From assembly GCA_023935145.1 (NCBI GenBank), contig CM043697.1:57612501-57676500 (forward strand): a stretch of DNA of 64,000 nucleotides, given 5' to 3'. How positions within the stretch are numbered: the stretch's first letter is position 1; each line of letters begins with the position of its first letter. Position numbers and translations under genes: made by a program. The DNA comes from Bretschneidera sinensis (lineage: Eukaryota; Streptophyta; Magnoliopsida; Brassicales; Akaniaceae). Positions 10,970 to 22,103 of the stretch are shown here, piece by piece. The notes below the pieces were generated by a model that did not search any database, was not told where the DNA came from, and saw only the letters and a program-made list of their open reading frames with translations.

Positions 10970-12089
10970 AAGTGCCCTGTCTGCCAAACTAAAAAGGGCC
11001 AAGCACAAAATACCGAGTTGTACACTCTTTTTTCCCGTGCCGGAAGACATTTGGGAGGATTTGACAATGGACTTTATTTTGAGGCTCCCGCGGACTCAGC
11101 GTGGGGTGGATTCTATTTTTGTGGTTGTCGACCGGTTCACCAAGATGGCACACTTCATTCCATGCTGCAAAACTTCAGACACATCTCATGTAGCCAGCTT
11201 TTTCTTTGGTGAGATTGTTCGCCTTCATGGGGTTCCCAAGTCCATCACCTCCAATCGCGATATCAAGTTCCTCTGCCACTTCTGGAGGTCACTTTGGGGT
11301 AGATTTGACATATCCCTTAAATACAGCAGCACTTGCCATCCGCAGACAGACGGCCAAACCGAAGTGGTCAACCGGACCCTTGGTAATTTGATCCGTTGTG
11401 TGACTGGTTCTCGGCCTAAGTAGTGGGATATCGCCCTTCCACAAGCTGAATTTTCTTTTAATAGCATGTACAACCGATCTACCGGGAAGACGCCATTCGA
11501 AATTGTCTACACCAAAGCACCTTAGCATGCTTTGGACCTTGTTCCTTTGCCTAAGCCTCCTGGCCACAGTCAGGCTGCCTAGAACCTATTTGAGCAAGTA
11601 CAGTGCATCCATGCAGAAGTTTGCCAAAGTCTAGAGTTGGCCAACAGCAAATATAAAGCTGCCGTCGATAAGCATCTGCATGAACGTATATTTCAAGAAG
11701 GTAACTTAGTGATGGCCCATTTGCGTAAGAACCGTTTCCCTGCAGGAACTTACAACAAGCTAAAAAGCAAGAAGTATGGCCCTTTCCGGGTGCTGAAGTG
11801 CATTAATGATAATGCTTATGTGATTGAACTTCCGGATAACATGGTCATTTCTAACACTTTCAATGTGGCAAATTTGTTTGAATACCATCCACTGGACGAA
11901 CCACTTTATCCTGACAGTAACTCGGGGTCGAGTTCTTTTGAAGTAAGGGGGAATGATGCAGAACAGGTAGACAAAGCATAACAAATGGCCCTGGACTACC
12001 TAGAACGGTTGGATCACTCCAAATCTAAGGGTACGGTTTACATCGTTTTATGTGCCGACCCGGATCGGGCGTCGGAGACCCTAGTCTGA
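10970..12089 (+). pseudogene. Ty3/gypsy integrase, CRM-like chromovirus, broken
   Basis: Reading starts at CPVC (10973-10984), the CC half of the HHCC finger, continues through WEDLTMDFI (first catalytic Asp), [40 protein letters not shown] (catalytic Glu kept) and a C-terminal part with [30 protein letters not shown] and NSGSSSFEV, to a stop at 12087-12089. The second catalytic Asp is Asn (AAT), so the enzyme is dead. There are in-frame stops near 11421, 11523, 11581 and 11979. The SSSFEV-type tail after [10 protein letters not shown] resembles the CRM (centromeric) chromovirus lineage; that is recognition from memory. Everything 5' of the CC motif is absent: the 53-bp array meets it within a few bases. 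Confidence 0.85.
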
Positions 12090-12400
12090 TTGGAAACAGG
12101 CTTTCGAGCAAAACTCATTACTAAGTAATGAGTATATCAAGATTTTAGCCAAAAAATGACGTTTAGGCCTTCAATTTAGTAGTTTTTAGGGAATTTCCTA
12201 TTTTGTACTTGCCTAATTTCGATTTTTTTTTTTTTACTTTAACCTTATAAATAAGGAGGCCATGTAATATTAAGGAGGATTATTTTCTGAATAAAATTAG
12301 GGTTTCTTTTCTCTTCATGAGAATTATTGTATTGAGGGTTGAAGGCACAGTTCTTCTTCCTAGTTCTTTCTTCCGCTAGCATTTTACGTCACATACTCAA
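12090..12400 (+). repeat. Probable 3' LTR remnant of the CRM-like element
   Basis: It directly follows the integrase frame and has a TATA box (TATAAATA, 12246-12253) followed by AGGAGGCCATGTAA and GAATAAAATTAGGG, an LTR-like core promoter and poly(A) signal layout. Exact ends are not visible. Confidence 0.5.
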
Positions 12401-13740
12401 CACATGTTGTGCATTAATTGTTCCTTAGCATGTTGTGTCATAATTTCTCAACATATTGTGCATTAAATGTTCCTCAACCTTTCTTGGGAAGAAGTTGACT
12501 AATCAATAAAATTGATAATAGAGTGTTAAAAGATAATAAATCCATCAAAATAGATAAGCATTAAATTTCTTAGAAATTTAATCAATTAAATTCGTTTTCA
12601 AATTCTAACATTGTTTGCTTGTGAGTTTTAAAGTGAGACATGCCAAATAGTAAATTTCTTAATACCATAGCTTAAATCAGATAAAATCAGGTTCTTAAGG
12701 AAATATAGGAAGACTACTAGAATGAAACAACATTAGTGAATTAAAATTAATTTGTTATGGTGCTTTAAATGTGGTTTTAAGTGTCCCAATTAAGCACTAG
12801 AAGTGAGATTTGGAATTAATTTTGTTATGCCGAAATGAATTCAATTTTTGAAATGTCTGAGTAAGTAATGGAATTGAATTGCGTTTTGGTTGAGATATAA
12901 TGGGATTTAATTGAGATTTGAGGCAAATTTCTGTTGGGTTTCTTGTATTGTGGATGTTGGAGGATGAACTTTAAATGTGTTGGATCGAGTCCTATTGAGT
13001 TGTTTTTCTTGTTTATAAGTATATTTAAAAAAAAAGATAAGATATGCCCGAGAAACAAAGAAGACTTTTTAAATTTTTTTTTGGAAAATAAAAGTAATAT
13101 TTCATTTTATTTTCAAAAGAAAAAGTGTGTGTGATTAAATTACTTTACCTTATAAAGTCAGAGTTTACCTATTTTAGAGAGATAAAAAAATCCTACCAAT
13201 GAACTTTGAATTATTAAGATAACTTGTAATTTTCTTGCCAACATACCTCACTAGCGATTTAGTGTGTTCATATGTTTGGAGACTATGACATCTACATTCA
13301 TGCATACATGCATCATGATAATAGAGAGATGTAGGTTTAGTTCTTATTTTTTAGAATTACTATATCGTATAGGTTATTGGGCAAGCGAGGGGACTACTAC
13401 CTCATCTTACCAATTCTAGTTTCTTCTGTGTGTGTGTCAAGGTGAGCAGTTCTCTATAAATATCTTATAATTACTTTTCCTTATATCTGTTTTGATGGTG
13501 TTGATATATAATAATTATATGCTATGCTAAGTATGGTTAATTTAATAAATTGTTTTATTATTCCTTGATGGAAAATTTGGAATTCAAACAAGTTTTGAGG
13601 TCATTTTAGATTTTGATGATTTATAGTGAAATAATTACTTGGTATCATTGTTTAGAAAATTATTTGGTGGAAAATTGAGAAAAGAGATGAGTTTTGAATC
13701 TTTTATATGTTTTCCATAAGAATAAGGGTGGTTGGAAATG
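12401..13740. other. AT-rich region without recognisable genes
   Basis: Around 12397-12480 a segment with CTCAACA, TTGTGCATTAA and TGTTCCT occurs twice about 60 bp apart. The remainder shows no domain and no element ends. Confidence 0.5.
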
Positions 13741-13918
13741 TGATAATTATTGCCCAATGAGAAGCTGTTTCAAGATTTGTTGCTCATTGAGGGGCATCCA
13801 TGAGACTTGTTGCCCATTTAAAGGCATTCATGAGATTTGTTGCCCAATGAGGGGGACGTCTGTGATTGTTGCCTATTGAGGGGCGTGAAGGAGATGATTG
13901 CGCGGTGAGGGGCGTGAG
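13741..13918 (+). repeat. 30-bp tandem repeat, about six units
   Basis: Units start near 13741, 13771, 13801, 13831, 13861 and 13890. The best-kept core is GATTTGTTGCCCAATGAGG. Because 30 is a multiple of three, a short frame across the array reads as a repeated decapeptide with CC pairs; nothing else suggests it is translated. Confidence 0.85.
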
Positions 13919-14581
13919 AATGAGAGGATGTATCCTATGAAATGAAAATGTCATAAAAACCCTGAGGTAACGCACTATATAAATAATCACTTAATGGGTT
14001 TGATCGAATCAGACATAAATTGAACTTAATGGCATCTGAATGGTATTTTGGAAGAAAAAAAAAATACTTTCACTATATTATCATAATCTCACACATATCT
14101 TCTACCCTAATTTTATGTATTTTCTCTTCCTCAAAACTAAAATAATTCAATAAAAAAACATAAAGAAATACTACAATGAAATCTTCACCGATATGGGACT
14201 AACAACCTCATCATCTCTGGAGGCGAAGAAATCCGAAAGGGCGAGGAGGTTAAGGTTAAAGTCTTGGTGCCTAACACTACTGGGTATGGAACTCATGCCT
14301 TTTGAAGAAGCTGTCACCTTCATTTCTTTTCTAGAGCCTGATATGAGGAGAAATCCATTTATTGTCTCTTGGTTTTCTTTACTTTTTAAGTTTCTTTAAG
14401 TAAAGAAATAAATGAAACAAAATCCGTCACTTGTAAACCTGTCTTTTTTCCAGGAGGATTGATTTCCTTGTAATTTTGCTCATATTTCATGAATTTATTT
14501 TTTTTGAAATCATGAATATGTGATATACATAATTACAAATACATAAAATAATCGTTTATAAGAAGAGTTGTTGAGTGGTTG

Positions 14582-14786
14582 ATGGCTCAAATGGGTAAGA
14601 GAAAGAGAAAAGCTTCCATCAATATTGAAGATGTTGCAAAATTCTTAAATCATCTCATGATGGAGAGGACTTTTCTTCTATTCTTGATTCCTTTGATTTT
14701 TCTCTTTTGGGTTATAAAGAGATGGGTCTTCTCTTTGTCTGTCTAATTGGGTTCCTCTTGCAGTTGTTGTACAGGCAACTCTTCAG
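14582..14786 (+). pseudogene. Exon fragment of a plant C2/SMP-type membrane protein (NTMC2-like), frameshifted
   Basis: From ATG 14582 the frame has a basic start (GKRKRKAS), then VAKFLNHLMMERTFLL, a hydrophobic segment (FLIPLIFLFW) and RWVFSLS, then a stop at 14744-14746. Shifting by one base just before the stop continues as SNWVPLAVVVQATLQ. I recognise the order FLNHLL, hydrophobic stretch, RWVFSFSNWVPLAV as the N-terminal membrane anchor of plant NTMC2-type proteins (synaptotagmin-like lipid transfer at membrane contacts); this is memory, not a search. The segment ends at CAG followed by GCAAGT, like a splice donor of the rarer GC type, so it looks like a genomic copy rather than a cDNA copy. 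No downstream exon was recognised up to 15364. Confidence 0.45.
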
Positions 14787-15364
14787 GCAAGTTCTTTGTC
14801 ATTGCTCTGTTTTTCTTTCTTTTTTTTTAATTTACTTTCTTTTGTATTAATAGTATTTTATTTTTTTAAATGAAGTTATTGGTATTGTTAATATATATCA
14901 GTCTATTGAATTTCTATTTGAAAGTTTATGATTATTGGGGCATGAACAATTTCAAGGGTTGATATGATATTCTGTTTTAGCTGTAAATATTTTCATTGTT
15001 AGATATTGTCGTTCTTATATGTTTATTTATGCTATTAGGTAGTCTGAATCTGGTTTTTGTTTGAAACTAGGATTATGGCTCAATCTATTAAAACAAACAA
15101 TTGAAAATATTTTTGGGATGAAACATGTAAACTTTGTTCAAATCAGAAACTAACTCTTATTTACAACAAGCAGTCATGTTCTTAACAGTTAAGAAGGTTA
15201 AAAAGGGAAAATACACGTATTTATATGTTTTAATCAGTTCAGTTATTAAATAGTCTAAACATTTAACCATTCAACATTCAAACACCGCATCTTATTGGTT
15301 CAGCACTATTCAAATGTTCATTTAGTATTCAACACTTATCACTTAAAAAAACGAACGCCACCTT
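14787..15364. other. AT-rich region, no gene seen
   Basis: Pyrimidine and AT tracts only. If the preceding exon assignment is right, the first part would be former intron. Confidence 0.5.
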
Positions 15365-15663
15365 AATTTGCTTCCCTATTTGCTTCTCAATCATGGTTCT
15401 CCACTGCTTAAAATGCTTGAATGCCTCATCTTTGGTCTACAAATAAACGCCTAAGTTTTTCTTAGGAAGTCATAAATGAAAGTAAGCATATACCGTGCAC
15501 CAACCGTAGACGGAACACATGAGGGTACCCAAAGATCAAAGTGAATATAATCCACAATACCCTTGGTTTTGTGAATCACTATACTGAAACTAACTTTATT
15601 ATGTTTACCAAAAACATAATACTCACATAATTCCATTTTCCTTGTATTTTTTTCATAAAGCAA
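15365..15663 (-). pseudogene. Copia B pre-integrase and start of integrase
   Basis: Residues CEYYVFGKHNKVSF (second half of the zinc-binding region), then GIVDYIHFDLWVPS with the first catalytic Asp, and YMLTFIYDFLRKT. After a stop and a frameshift near 15450 the reading continues as KDEAFKHFKQWRTMIEKQ and then stops matching at about 15365. The second Asp and the Glu are not present. Confidence 0.8.
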
Positions 15664-16506
15664 ACCTCTTTTGCTAAAAAAAGTTAGTCACTTTTTAGTC
15701 ATGTGATCCAATCTCATATGTCATAATTTCATAACCTCGGAATCTGATATAGTGGAAGTATTTGTTGAATCAGTAACGGTAGTACCCTACAGAACATACA
15801 AATTTGGCGATGTTATCTTCACTTTTATGACAGCCAGAGCAGCTCTATTGACTTTCATAACTCCACCTTCAAATGAATACTTGTACCCTTTGACATCAAG
15901 AGTACTCAGAAATCAAATTCTTCTTGAAGGTAGGAATATGTCTAACTTTTGTCAAAATTCTTATCACATCATCTTACATTTTTATCTCAACAGTTCCTAT
16001 ACCAGTAATTTTTTTAGTTGCATCATCATCTAGCAAGACAACTTCGTCATAAAGCTCATATTCTGAAAACCAATCATTATTTCGACAAATATATTAGGAA
16101 CAAACTGAATCTATAATCCAATCAGACATAAAGAACCCATTACCACTGGCAGCATGAGCGTGATCATAACCATTAGAGTCTTCTTTACTAACATTAGCTT
16201 CAGGTTGTTTTTCTTTCCGATCACAATTTTAATTCTAATTTTGACGACGATTTTGACCTTGATTTTGATTGTTTTCTTCTTGACTCAGACTTGTAATGTC
16301 CTTCTTTCTTATAGAAATGACAAGTCACATTCTTATTTTTGACTTAGATCAAAATTTTTGACTATTGTTAGCCGAACCCCTGTCTCTATATTTTCCTTAA
16401 GAACCTCTACCTACTAGAGCATCATCTTGACTATGTTTCTTATAATAATTCTTAACCACATGTCACTCAAGCAATTCTTTATAAAATTATGAAGCTTTAA
16501 TATCTT

Positions 16507-17030
16507 CTAAAGAAATTGTATCTCTACCAAATAGAAAAGTTTCACTAAAGTGTGTAAACGGTGGGGATAGGGAACATAAAACAATAGTAAGGTATGATCC
16601 TCATCATCTAATTTAACTTCTATTGAATTCAAGTCAGTAATAATGGAATTAAATTCATCAACATGGGATTTCGTTGGCGTACCTTCTACCATAAGCAACA
16701 AATAAAATTGTTTCTTCAAGAATAGTTTGTGGGTGATGGATTTCATCATGTACAGAGACTCAAACTTACACCATAAACCAGTACTGGTTTTCTCAGTAAG
16801 AACTTCACGCAAAACTCTATCTGATAGACACAACTGAATTGCAGTCAAAACCTTCTCATCCATCCCTAGCTTTTGTTCATCAGTTATTGTACTAGGCATC
16901 GTCTCATTCCTAATAATTCTTTTTTTGAACCTTTTTGGGCTAATACAGCTTGCATCTTTACTTGCTAAAGAATAAAACTGATAGTTCCATCAAACTTTTG
17001 TATCTCATACGAATTGGTAGAAGATGTCGC
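16507..17030 (-). pseudogene. Copia B gag (UBN2 type)
   Basis: The main frame (16899 down to 16507) has LCLSDRVLREVLTEKTSTGLW, KFESLYMMKSITHKLFLKKQ, EGTPTKSHVDEFNSIITDL and DDEDHTLLLF, in the usual order of a UBN2 copia gag. The N-terminal part lies at about 17030-16900, where YEIQKFDGT is followed by a stop. Gag forms the particle that packages the element RNA; this copy is broken by stops and ends before an intact knuckle. Degenerate pieces with knuckle and protease character lie between here and 15670. Confidence 0.82.
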
Positions 17031-17052
17031 ATCCAAATCGATCTTAACAATA

Positions 17053-17064
17053 GTTTTGATACCA
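17053..17064 (-). other. Primer-binding site of copia B
   Basis: Minus strand TGGTATCAAAAC, close to TGGTATCAGAGC, complementary to the 3' end of tRNA-iMet, three bases inside the LTR end. Confidence 0.7.
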
Positions 17065-17067
17065 ATT

Positions 17068-17517
17068 TGTTAGGATAAAGTAGCAAAAAATAAACAAACA
17101 CAAAAAAATTTACATGGTTCGGAGCTAAAACTCCTATGTCCACAAGTGATGGTGAGAGACTCTACTATAATCAAATTTGGAATACAAATCAAGAGAGATA
17201 AAACTCTCTATGCCCAAATCCAAAATACACCCAAATCTAGGTACTACAAATTTAATTGGAAAAATACAATAGCCTAGAATAAAAAAAATTTCAACCACTC
17301 AATCTTTTGCTATAGGGCTTTGTTTGTTGTACTGCTCTGTCTACTGTGTTTCAAAAAGAGACCAAAAATCTCTCTATATATATAGAGGCTACCTAGAAGA
17401 GTTCATTTTCACCTAGAATTTCGTGTTTTACTAGAGTTATGCCAACCATCACAATGAATTTCAATAAAAACAAATTTTTGTTGACATCAAATTCTTGGTT
17501 TTGAGTGTCCTACTACA
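17068..17517 (-). repeat. 5' LTR of copia B (about 450 bp)
   Basis: The inner end is exact (TGTTAGG at 17068). The outer end is placed at TACTACA by the TG/CA rule and is approximate. A TATA box on the minus strand lies at 17375-17385 (TATATATATAG). Confidence 0.65.
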
Positions 17518-18415
17518 ACCTCCAAAATTTGTTATATTTTATTACAACTAAAATTCTAGCGACATTTAATAGTCCATTATATAGTTGCCACACCGATTTC
17601 ATGAAATATACATTTACCCATCTATGGTTAGTCTTTCATTAGTCATCTATTACATCTCCGGTGAAACATTATACCACATCATCCAAAAGATTTGGAAACT
17701 CAGTTATACCCCTACCTTTTGTCTTCTACCTCCCTGAATCTATTTGTTTTTTCCAATTCAATTACAATATTATTAATTTAAAAAAATCAACACTTATTTC
17801 TAGGATCATCGTTGGATCATCAATAACAATTCTTATTTCCAAAACTCATAATCAAATCATCAAGATTAACTAATTGTGATTTTTATCCAAAAAAACAATC
17901 AAGAACAACAAGATGTCGTCAGATCTGACTTACGAACTCTAAAATCAAGGTCATGGCAATATGGGTCTGTGAATAATTTGCCTTAGGATTTCAGATTAAT
18001 CAAAGTCTATAGAGGAGTTTTTCTTTGTAATCCAATACTATTTATTATGGATTATTCTTTAATTGTTTCTATTTTCTATTTTCTTTTTCCTTTTATATTT
18101 TTGTGAATGTTGAGAATTCATGTTTAGAATGAGAGAAAGAGATAGGGATTTGAAAGTGTTTAATTTTTTTATGGGTCAAAAAGGCATGTAGAAGGGAGAA
18201 ACTCTTGATGGTGTCACATTGGACAAGGTAAAAAAGAGAAAATGGAATAAGGGAGAGAAAGAAGGGTGTTGCGTGGTAAGTTTTAGCTGAATCAGACGAG
18301 ATCTGGTCGATACTTGTGGTGCTCAGAGGTAGAGAAACTGGTGTCGCATAGGTATGGGGAGAAGGAAAAGAAAAAGAAAGAAGAGAGAAACTAGGGTGTT
18401 ACATGGTGGGCCGCG
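17518..18415. other. Flank of element G1a, no gene seen
   Basis: AT-rich. A segment near 17900-18400 has words (GATCTGGTCGA, AGATCTGAC) resembling 24090-24300 and 47750-48110, so it may be an older repeat into which gypsy elements inserted. Confidence 0.4.
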
Positions 18416-20382
18416 TGTAACGACCCATCCCGGGTTGGCCACCCTCGAGACTATGTCGTCACTTTTTGAAATCCCAGCATGACACATATATGCAACAATA
18501 TAAAAATACTAACTGAAATTATCTACATACATAAATCCTCAACTCTCAATAGTGGAGTTACATCATTCAGATGCCAACTGAACATTTTATATAACACATT
18601 ATGCATGAATATTTACAATTTTTTTTTTCTTTCTATTAGTCTAAGAATGTGAACTACGTGGTTTACAGATAATGACTCAGTCTAAATATCAACTCACCAA
18701 TTAATCTGTCCTGCTTGTTACCTGAAATTACTTAACAATGAGGGATGAGCTTCACAAGCTCAGTGAATTAAATTTACTAGAAGTATTCAATTTGTATAAA
18801 TAGTCTTCCAATATTCATTCATCTATATCTCATATAATTTGATAATAGCATTCTATTATCACTAATCATATCATAATCCTCATCATTTATCAATCTCTTC
18901 TTCTCATATATTTAATCATCTTGAGACTATAAATTCTATCTCATAATTACCTCATTATGAGATTCACAACATATAATCAATCACTCAGATAACTCTTATC
19001 ATATTTCTCTCTCTGTGAGACTCATTCATCTATCAATAAATTTATAATCACGAATAACACTTTAGTATCTCAAGCAATAACAATCAATATTTAAAGCAAA
19101 TCCAATGCGTCAATTTAAATGTTATTATTATTTGGGAACGTCTTCCCACATGTCGACGAGTTTAGCTTTGACCGGCTACCTTCCCGGTTATTTTATTCTC
19201 ATTTAGATTGGTTGCCTTCCCGGTTCTTTTATTCTTATTTAGACCGGTTACATTCTCGGTTCTTTTATTCTTATTTAGACCGGTTACCTTCCCAGTTCTT
19301 TTATTTCATTTAGACTGGTTGCCTTCCCGATTCTTTTATTTCATTTAGACCAGTTGGCTTCCCGGTTCTTTTATTTCATGCATATACATATGAATCATAT
19401 GAACAATAATATAAAAATAGGAATATATTTAGACACTCAATTTAGCTATCCAGTTCTTTGGTATTTTATCATATTCATTAAATTATCTCCTCATAGTTCC
19501 TATCAAATTATCAATCATTATTTCAATAATATTACTCCTCATATGATAAACTTTAATGTATCACTTATATTTATCATACTCATCAACCAACTTTCATCTA
19601 TCATCAAATCATAGGTTAATAATAATTAATTCAAATATCATCACTATATATCTCATATTTATCTCAATTATTAAAAGTAAATCTAACTCACACATAGCAC
19701 TTAGAGCTACCCGTGGATCACCTCCTTGCCTTTTCTTTTCTTCTCAACAATTGCACCCGATTGCTGATCGTCAGCACCAAACATAATATTTATATTAAGA
19801 TTTTTAATTTATTCTTCAATTCTTCTAGAATTCATACCCTTTAAAATTCGCACATTGAATTTCGAAAATTTCATATATGCTAAATTTCAAAAAATAAAAT
19901 TCACATTATTACCTTTTGTTTTCTTAGAGCTTTTCTCGACTATCTTTAAAATTCTCCCGTAAACCTCTTCAAAATTTTACTCTTTCAACATTTCTTTCGG
20001 TCCCCAAGTGTTTAAAGAAAGAGAGAAATTTGAATTGAAGAAAGAAGGAAACCAAACAAGATTTGGTGAGAATAATTAAAATAAAGTGAAAAAGTATAAA
20101 TAATTATATATAGCCACCCACCATTTTGTTGAAATGATGTTGTCCAAAATGTAATTGTACCCCTGGACTTCCAGATGTTAACACCTTTTTTTTCTTTTCT
20201 TTTCTTTTCTTCTCATACCTGATCACGTCCGTTTTTTTTATTCTTCTTCTTTTTCTTTGTAACTACACACCCACGTGTCCATTTTTTTTTTCAAAAGAAT
20301 TATTTTATTAAATAATAATTTTTTCATGTATATATTATTTTATTTTCATATAATATTTATCAATTACTTCTTTACCCTTACG
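18416..20382 (-). repeat. 3' LTR of G1a (1967 bp)
   Basis: Begins TGTAACGACCC (plus strand). Similarity to the other LTRs ends at CCCTTAC/G (20381-20382), where protease coding sequence begins. It contains the 36-bp minisatellite, pyrimidine-rich tracts and an intact ATTTAGAGCT-type inner region. The expected TGTAA start on the minus strand reads CGTAA. Confidence 0.88.
19165..19376. repeat. 33-36-bp minisatellite in G1a 3' LTR, six units
   Basis: Each unit has ACCGGTTGCCTTCCCGGTTC or a variant, then TTTTATT and CATTTAG; four units of 36 bp are followed by two of about 33 bp. The other LTR of the same element (22865-23005) has only four units and the G1b LTR (61640-61785) four, one of them degraded. 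Confidence 0.9.
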
Positions 20383-20389
20383 TTCTTCC

Positions 20390-20760
20390 AAAAAATTAAA
20401 CTCCTCTTGTCCTGGTATATTGAACACCACATTTTTCTTACAACAATCAACCCAGACATGGTACGTCGACAATCAATTCATTCCCAAAATCAAATGAAAA
20501 TCTATCATATTCAAAGGTAATAAATCAACTTCAAATTCTCTATCATCGATACGAATCACACAACCCTTGTAAACAATTATGATTATAACTCTATCTCTAG
20601 TGGGAAGTTCAACAATAATATTATGCATCAATAGACTTCATAAATACATTAGATGCAAAAGAATGGGTTTACTAGGATCAATTAATAATCTATGATGTAT
20701 ATCAAGACTAGATGTTGTACCCATAACAATATCAGGAGTAGTTTGGGCATCCTGTTGGAT
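20390..20760 (-). pseudogene. Gypsy G1a protease (retropepsin-like), truncated
   Basis: Minus-strand reading gives TSSLDIHHRLLIDPSK, then after frame breaks YKGCVIRIDDREFEVDLLP, MIDFHLILGMN, a stop, LSTYHVWVDC and NVVFNIPG. This is the order of the aspartic protease of plant gypsy elements: LID at the active site, the hydrophobic ILGM motif, then the FNIPG segment. The usual small residue and glycine after the catalytic Asp are not readable. After about twelve further codons the LTR begins, so the deletion joint lies at 20381-20383. Confidence 0.72.
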
Positions 20761-21090
20761 CAATATCTAAATTATGTTCTCTCTGGACTGCATACTCTCT
20801 GATCCACTACCTCTCTCCCTTATCTTTTTCCAACACCTCCTGCACTTATCTCAATAGATTTCCCCTTGGTGGTATACTTACTCCTCTACTCTAACTTCTA
20901 GTTCCCATAGACTGTCTCCCAAATCTAGGGGTCCTACCAACATTACTTTGAGCTACAAAAGCAAGAAATCCTACTTGCCTCTGGCTGTGTATTACAGTTC
21001 CCTGTAACAAGGAATGCCCCTTCTAGGGTGGTCTCCCACTCTGTACACTCATGCTACCACTACCTCTAGAACCTTCATGTCTATACCTCT

Positions 21091-22002
21091 TCAACTACTC
21101 TTTCTCTCGCCCTTACACTCTATCACATCTTTCTCAATTTGAAGTACAATATCCACCAACCTGACATAATTCAAATGCCTCATGTAAGATAGTTTCGATT
21201 TAATCTCAAAATATAGTCCATTTATAAGCCTCTTACACTTTTTCTCCTCTAGGCCTACCATTTTCGGTACAAACCTCGACAAAGCCATAAATCTCCTATC
21301 ATACTGAGCTATAGTCAATATATTTGCTTTAAATAAATAAAATCTCTCTTGTTAGGCTCTTAAGGTATAAGGAAAGTATTTGTCAAGGAAAACCTCCTTA
21401 AACCTATTCCAGGTTAAGGGTCTATCAACATATGCACTTACCCTGGGAAGAGTATCCTCCCACCATTCTAAAGGTTCTCCTTCTAACTCAAACGAAGCAA
21501 AGGCGACCCTCTGCCTGTCAGTCACTAGTAAAGTACCAAATAATCTCTCTACATGTTTCACCCATAGCTCAAGCTCAAAAGGATTCATAGGTCCTTTAGA
21601 CAACAAAGCATTTAATTTAATATATTTAACAAAACAATCTCCCTGCATCTCGTGCATAAACTCACTTTTCCCCTTTTGGACGTTTACCATTACTAGATTT
21701 ACAACAACCTCAAGCATTACTCTAGCATGTTCATCAAGTCAATGCTATAGATTATCAACTCTATCATTTGTTACATTCATTTTCTCAAGAGCATGAGCAA
21801 GAGCATCTCTTGGCTCATTTATTTCAACTCTAGATTGTCTCATACCCCTACTAGTATCAATTATACTATCAATCCTTTCCCTTATAGGAAACTCACTCTA
21901 ACTCAGCCTCTATCCCAACCTTAGCTCATTTAAAAATTGGGGCCTACCACGCCCTCTCAACTCAACAACTCTAACTTTAGCTCTAGCATGTCCACGTGTC
22001 AT
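21091..22002 (-). pseudogene. Gypsy G1a gag
   Basis: ATG at 22002 starts MTRGHARAK, followed by GRGRP; the capsid core is at 21717-21352 (VAFASFELEGEPLEWWEDTL, TWNRFKEVFLDKYFP) and 21318-21091 (TIAQYDRRFMALSRFVPKM, KKCKRLINGL, KSKLSY). All pieces are in one frame, interrupted by stops. This is the retrotransposon gag domain with its WWE and SVAEYD-like landmarks; it would make the particle shell. The segment corresponding to the zinc knuckles of G1b is missing: a G/R-rich part at 21060-20870 runs into protease. Confidence 0.88.
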
Positions 22003-22087
22003 CCTCAGACTTTTCATTAATATATAATTTATTTTAATCTTTCACTTTCTTTATTTTTATACAGTCTACAGAATCATAAAACCTAAT

Positions 22088-22099
22088 GCTTTGATACCA
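22088..22099 (-). other. Primer-binding site of G1a
   Basis: Minus strand TGGTATCAAAGC, four bases inside the LTR end (22104), the same spacing as in G1b. Confidence 0.8.
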
Positions 22100-22103
22100 A
22101 AAT

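Larger units (their letters stand above)
15365..17517 (-). mobile_element. Ty1/copia element B, 3'-truncated
   Basis: On the minus strand: LTR (17068-17517), primer site (17053-17064), gag (about 17030 down to 16507), degenerate zinc knuckle and protease (about 16500-15670), pre-integrase and integrase start (15663 down to about 15365). Similarity to integrase ends abruptly near 15365 at GGTGGCGTTCG; reverse transcriptase, RNase H and the 3' LTR are absent. Sequence and LTR differ from copia A and C. Confidence 0.82.

Noticed and set aside
14193..14399. 68-codon open frame upstream of the C2/SMP-like exon
   Set aside because: No recognisable domain, and no splice or frame link to the exon at 14582 could be shown.
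15300..15375. hAT or MITE end at GGTGGCGTTCG where copia B is cut
   Set aside because: No matching inverted end or target duplication was found on the other side, so a cut by another element could not be shown.
19119..19376. Protein with 12-residue RLPSRFFYSYLD-like repeats
   Set aside because: It is the LTR minisatellite translated; the period of 36 is a multiple of three and the same repeat lies in non-coding LTRs on both strands.
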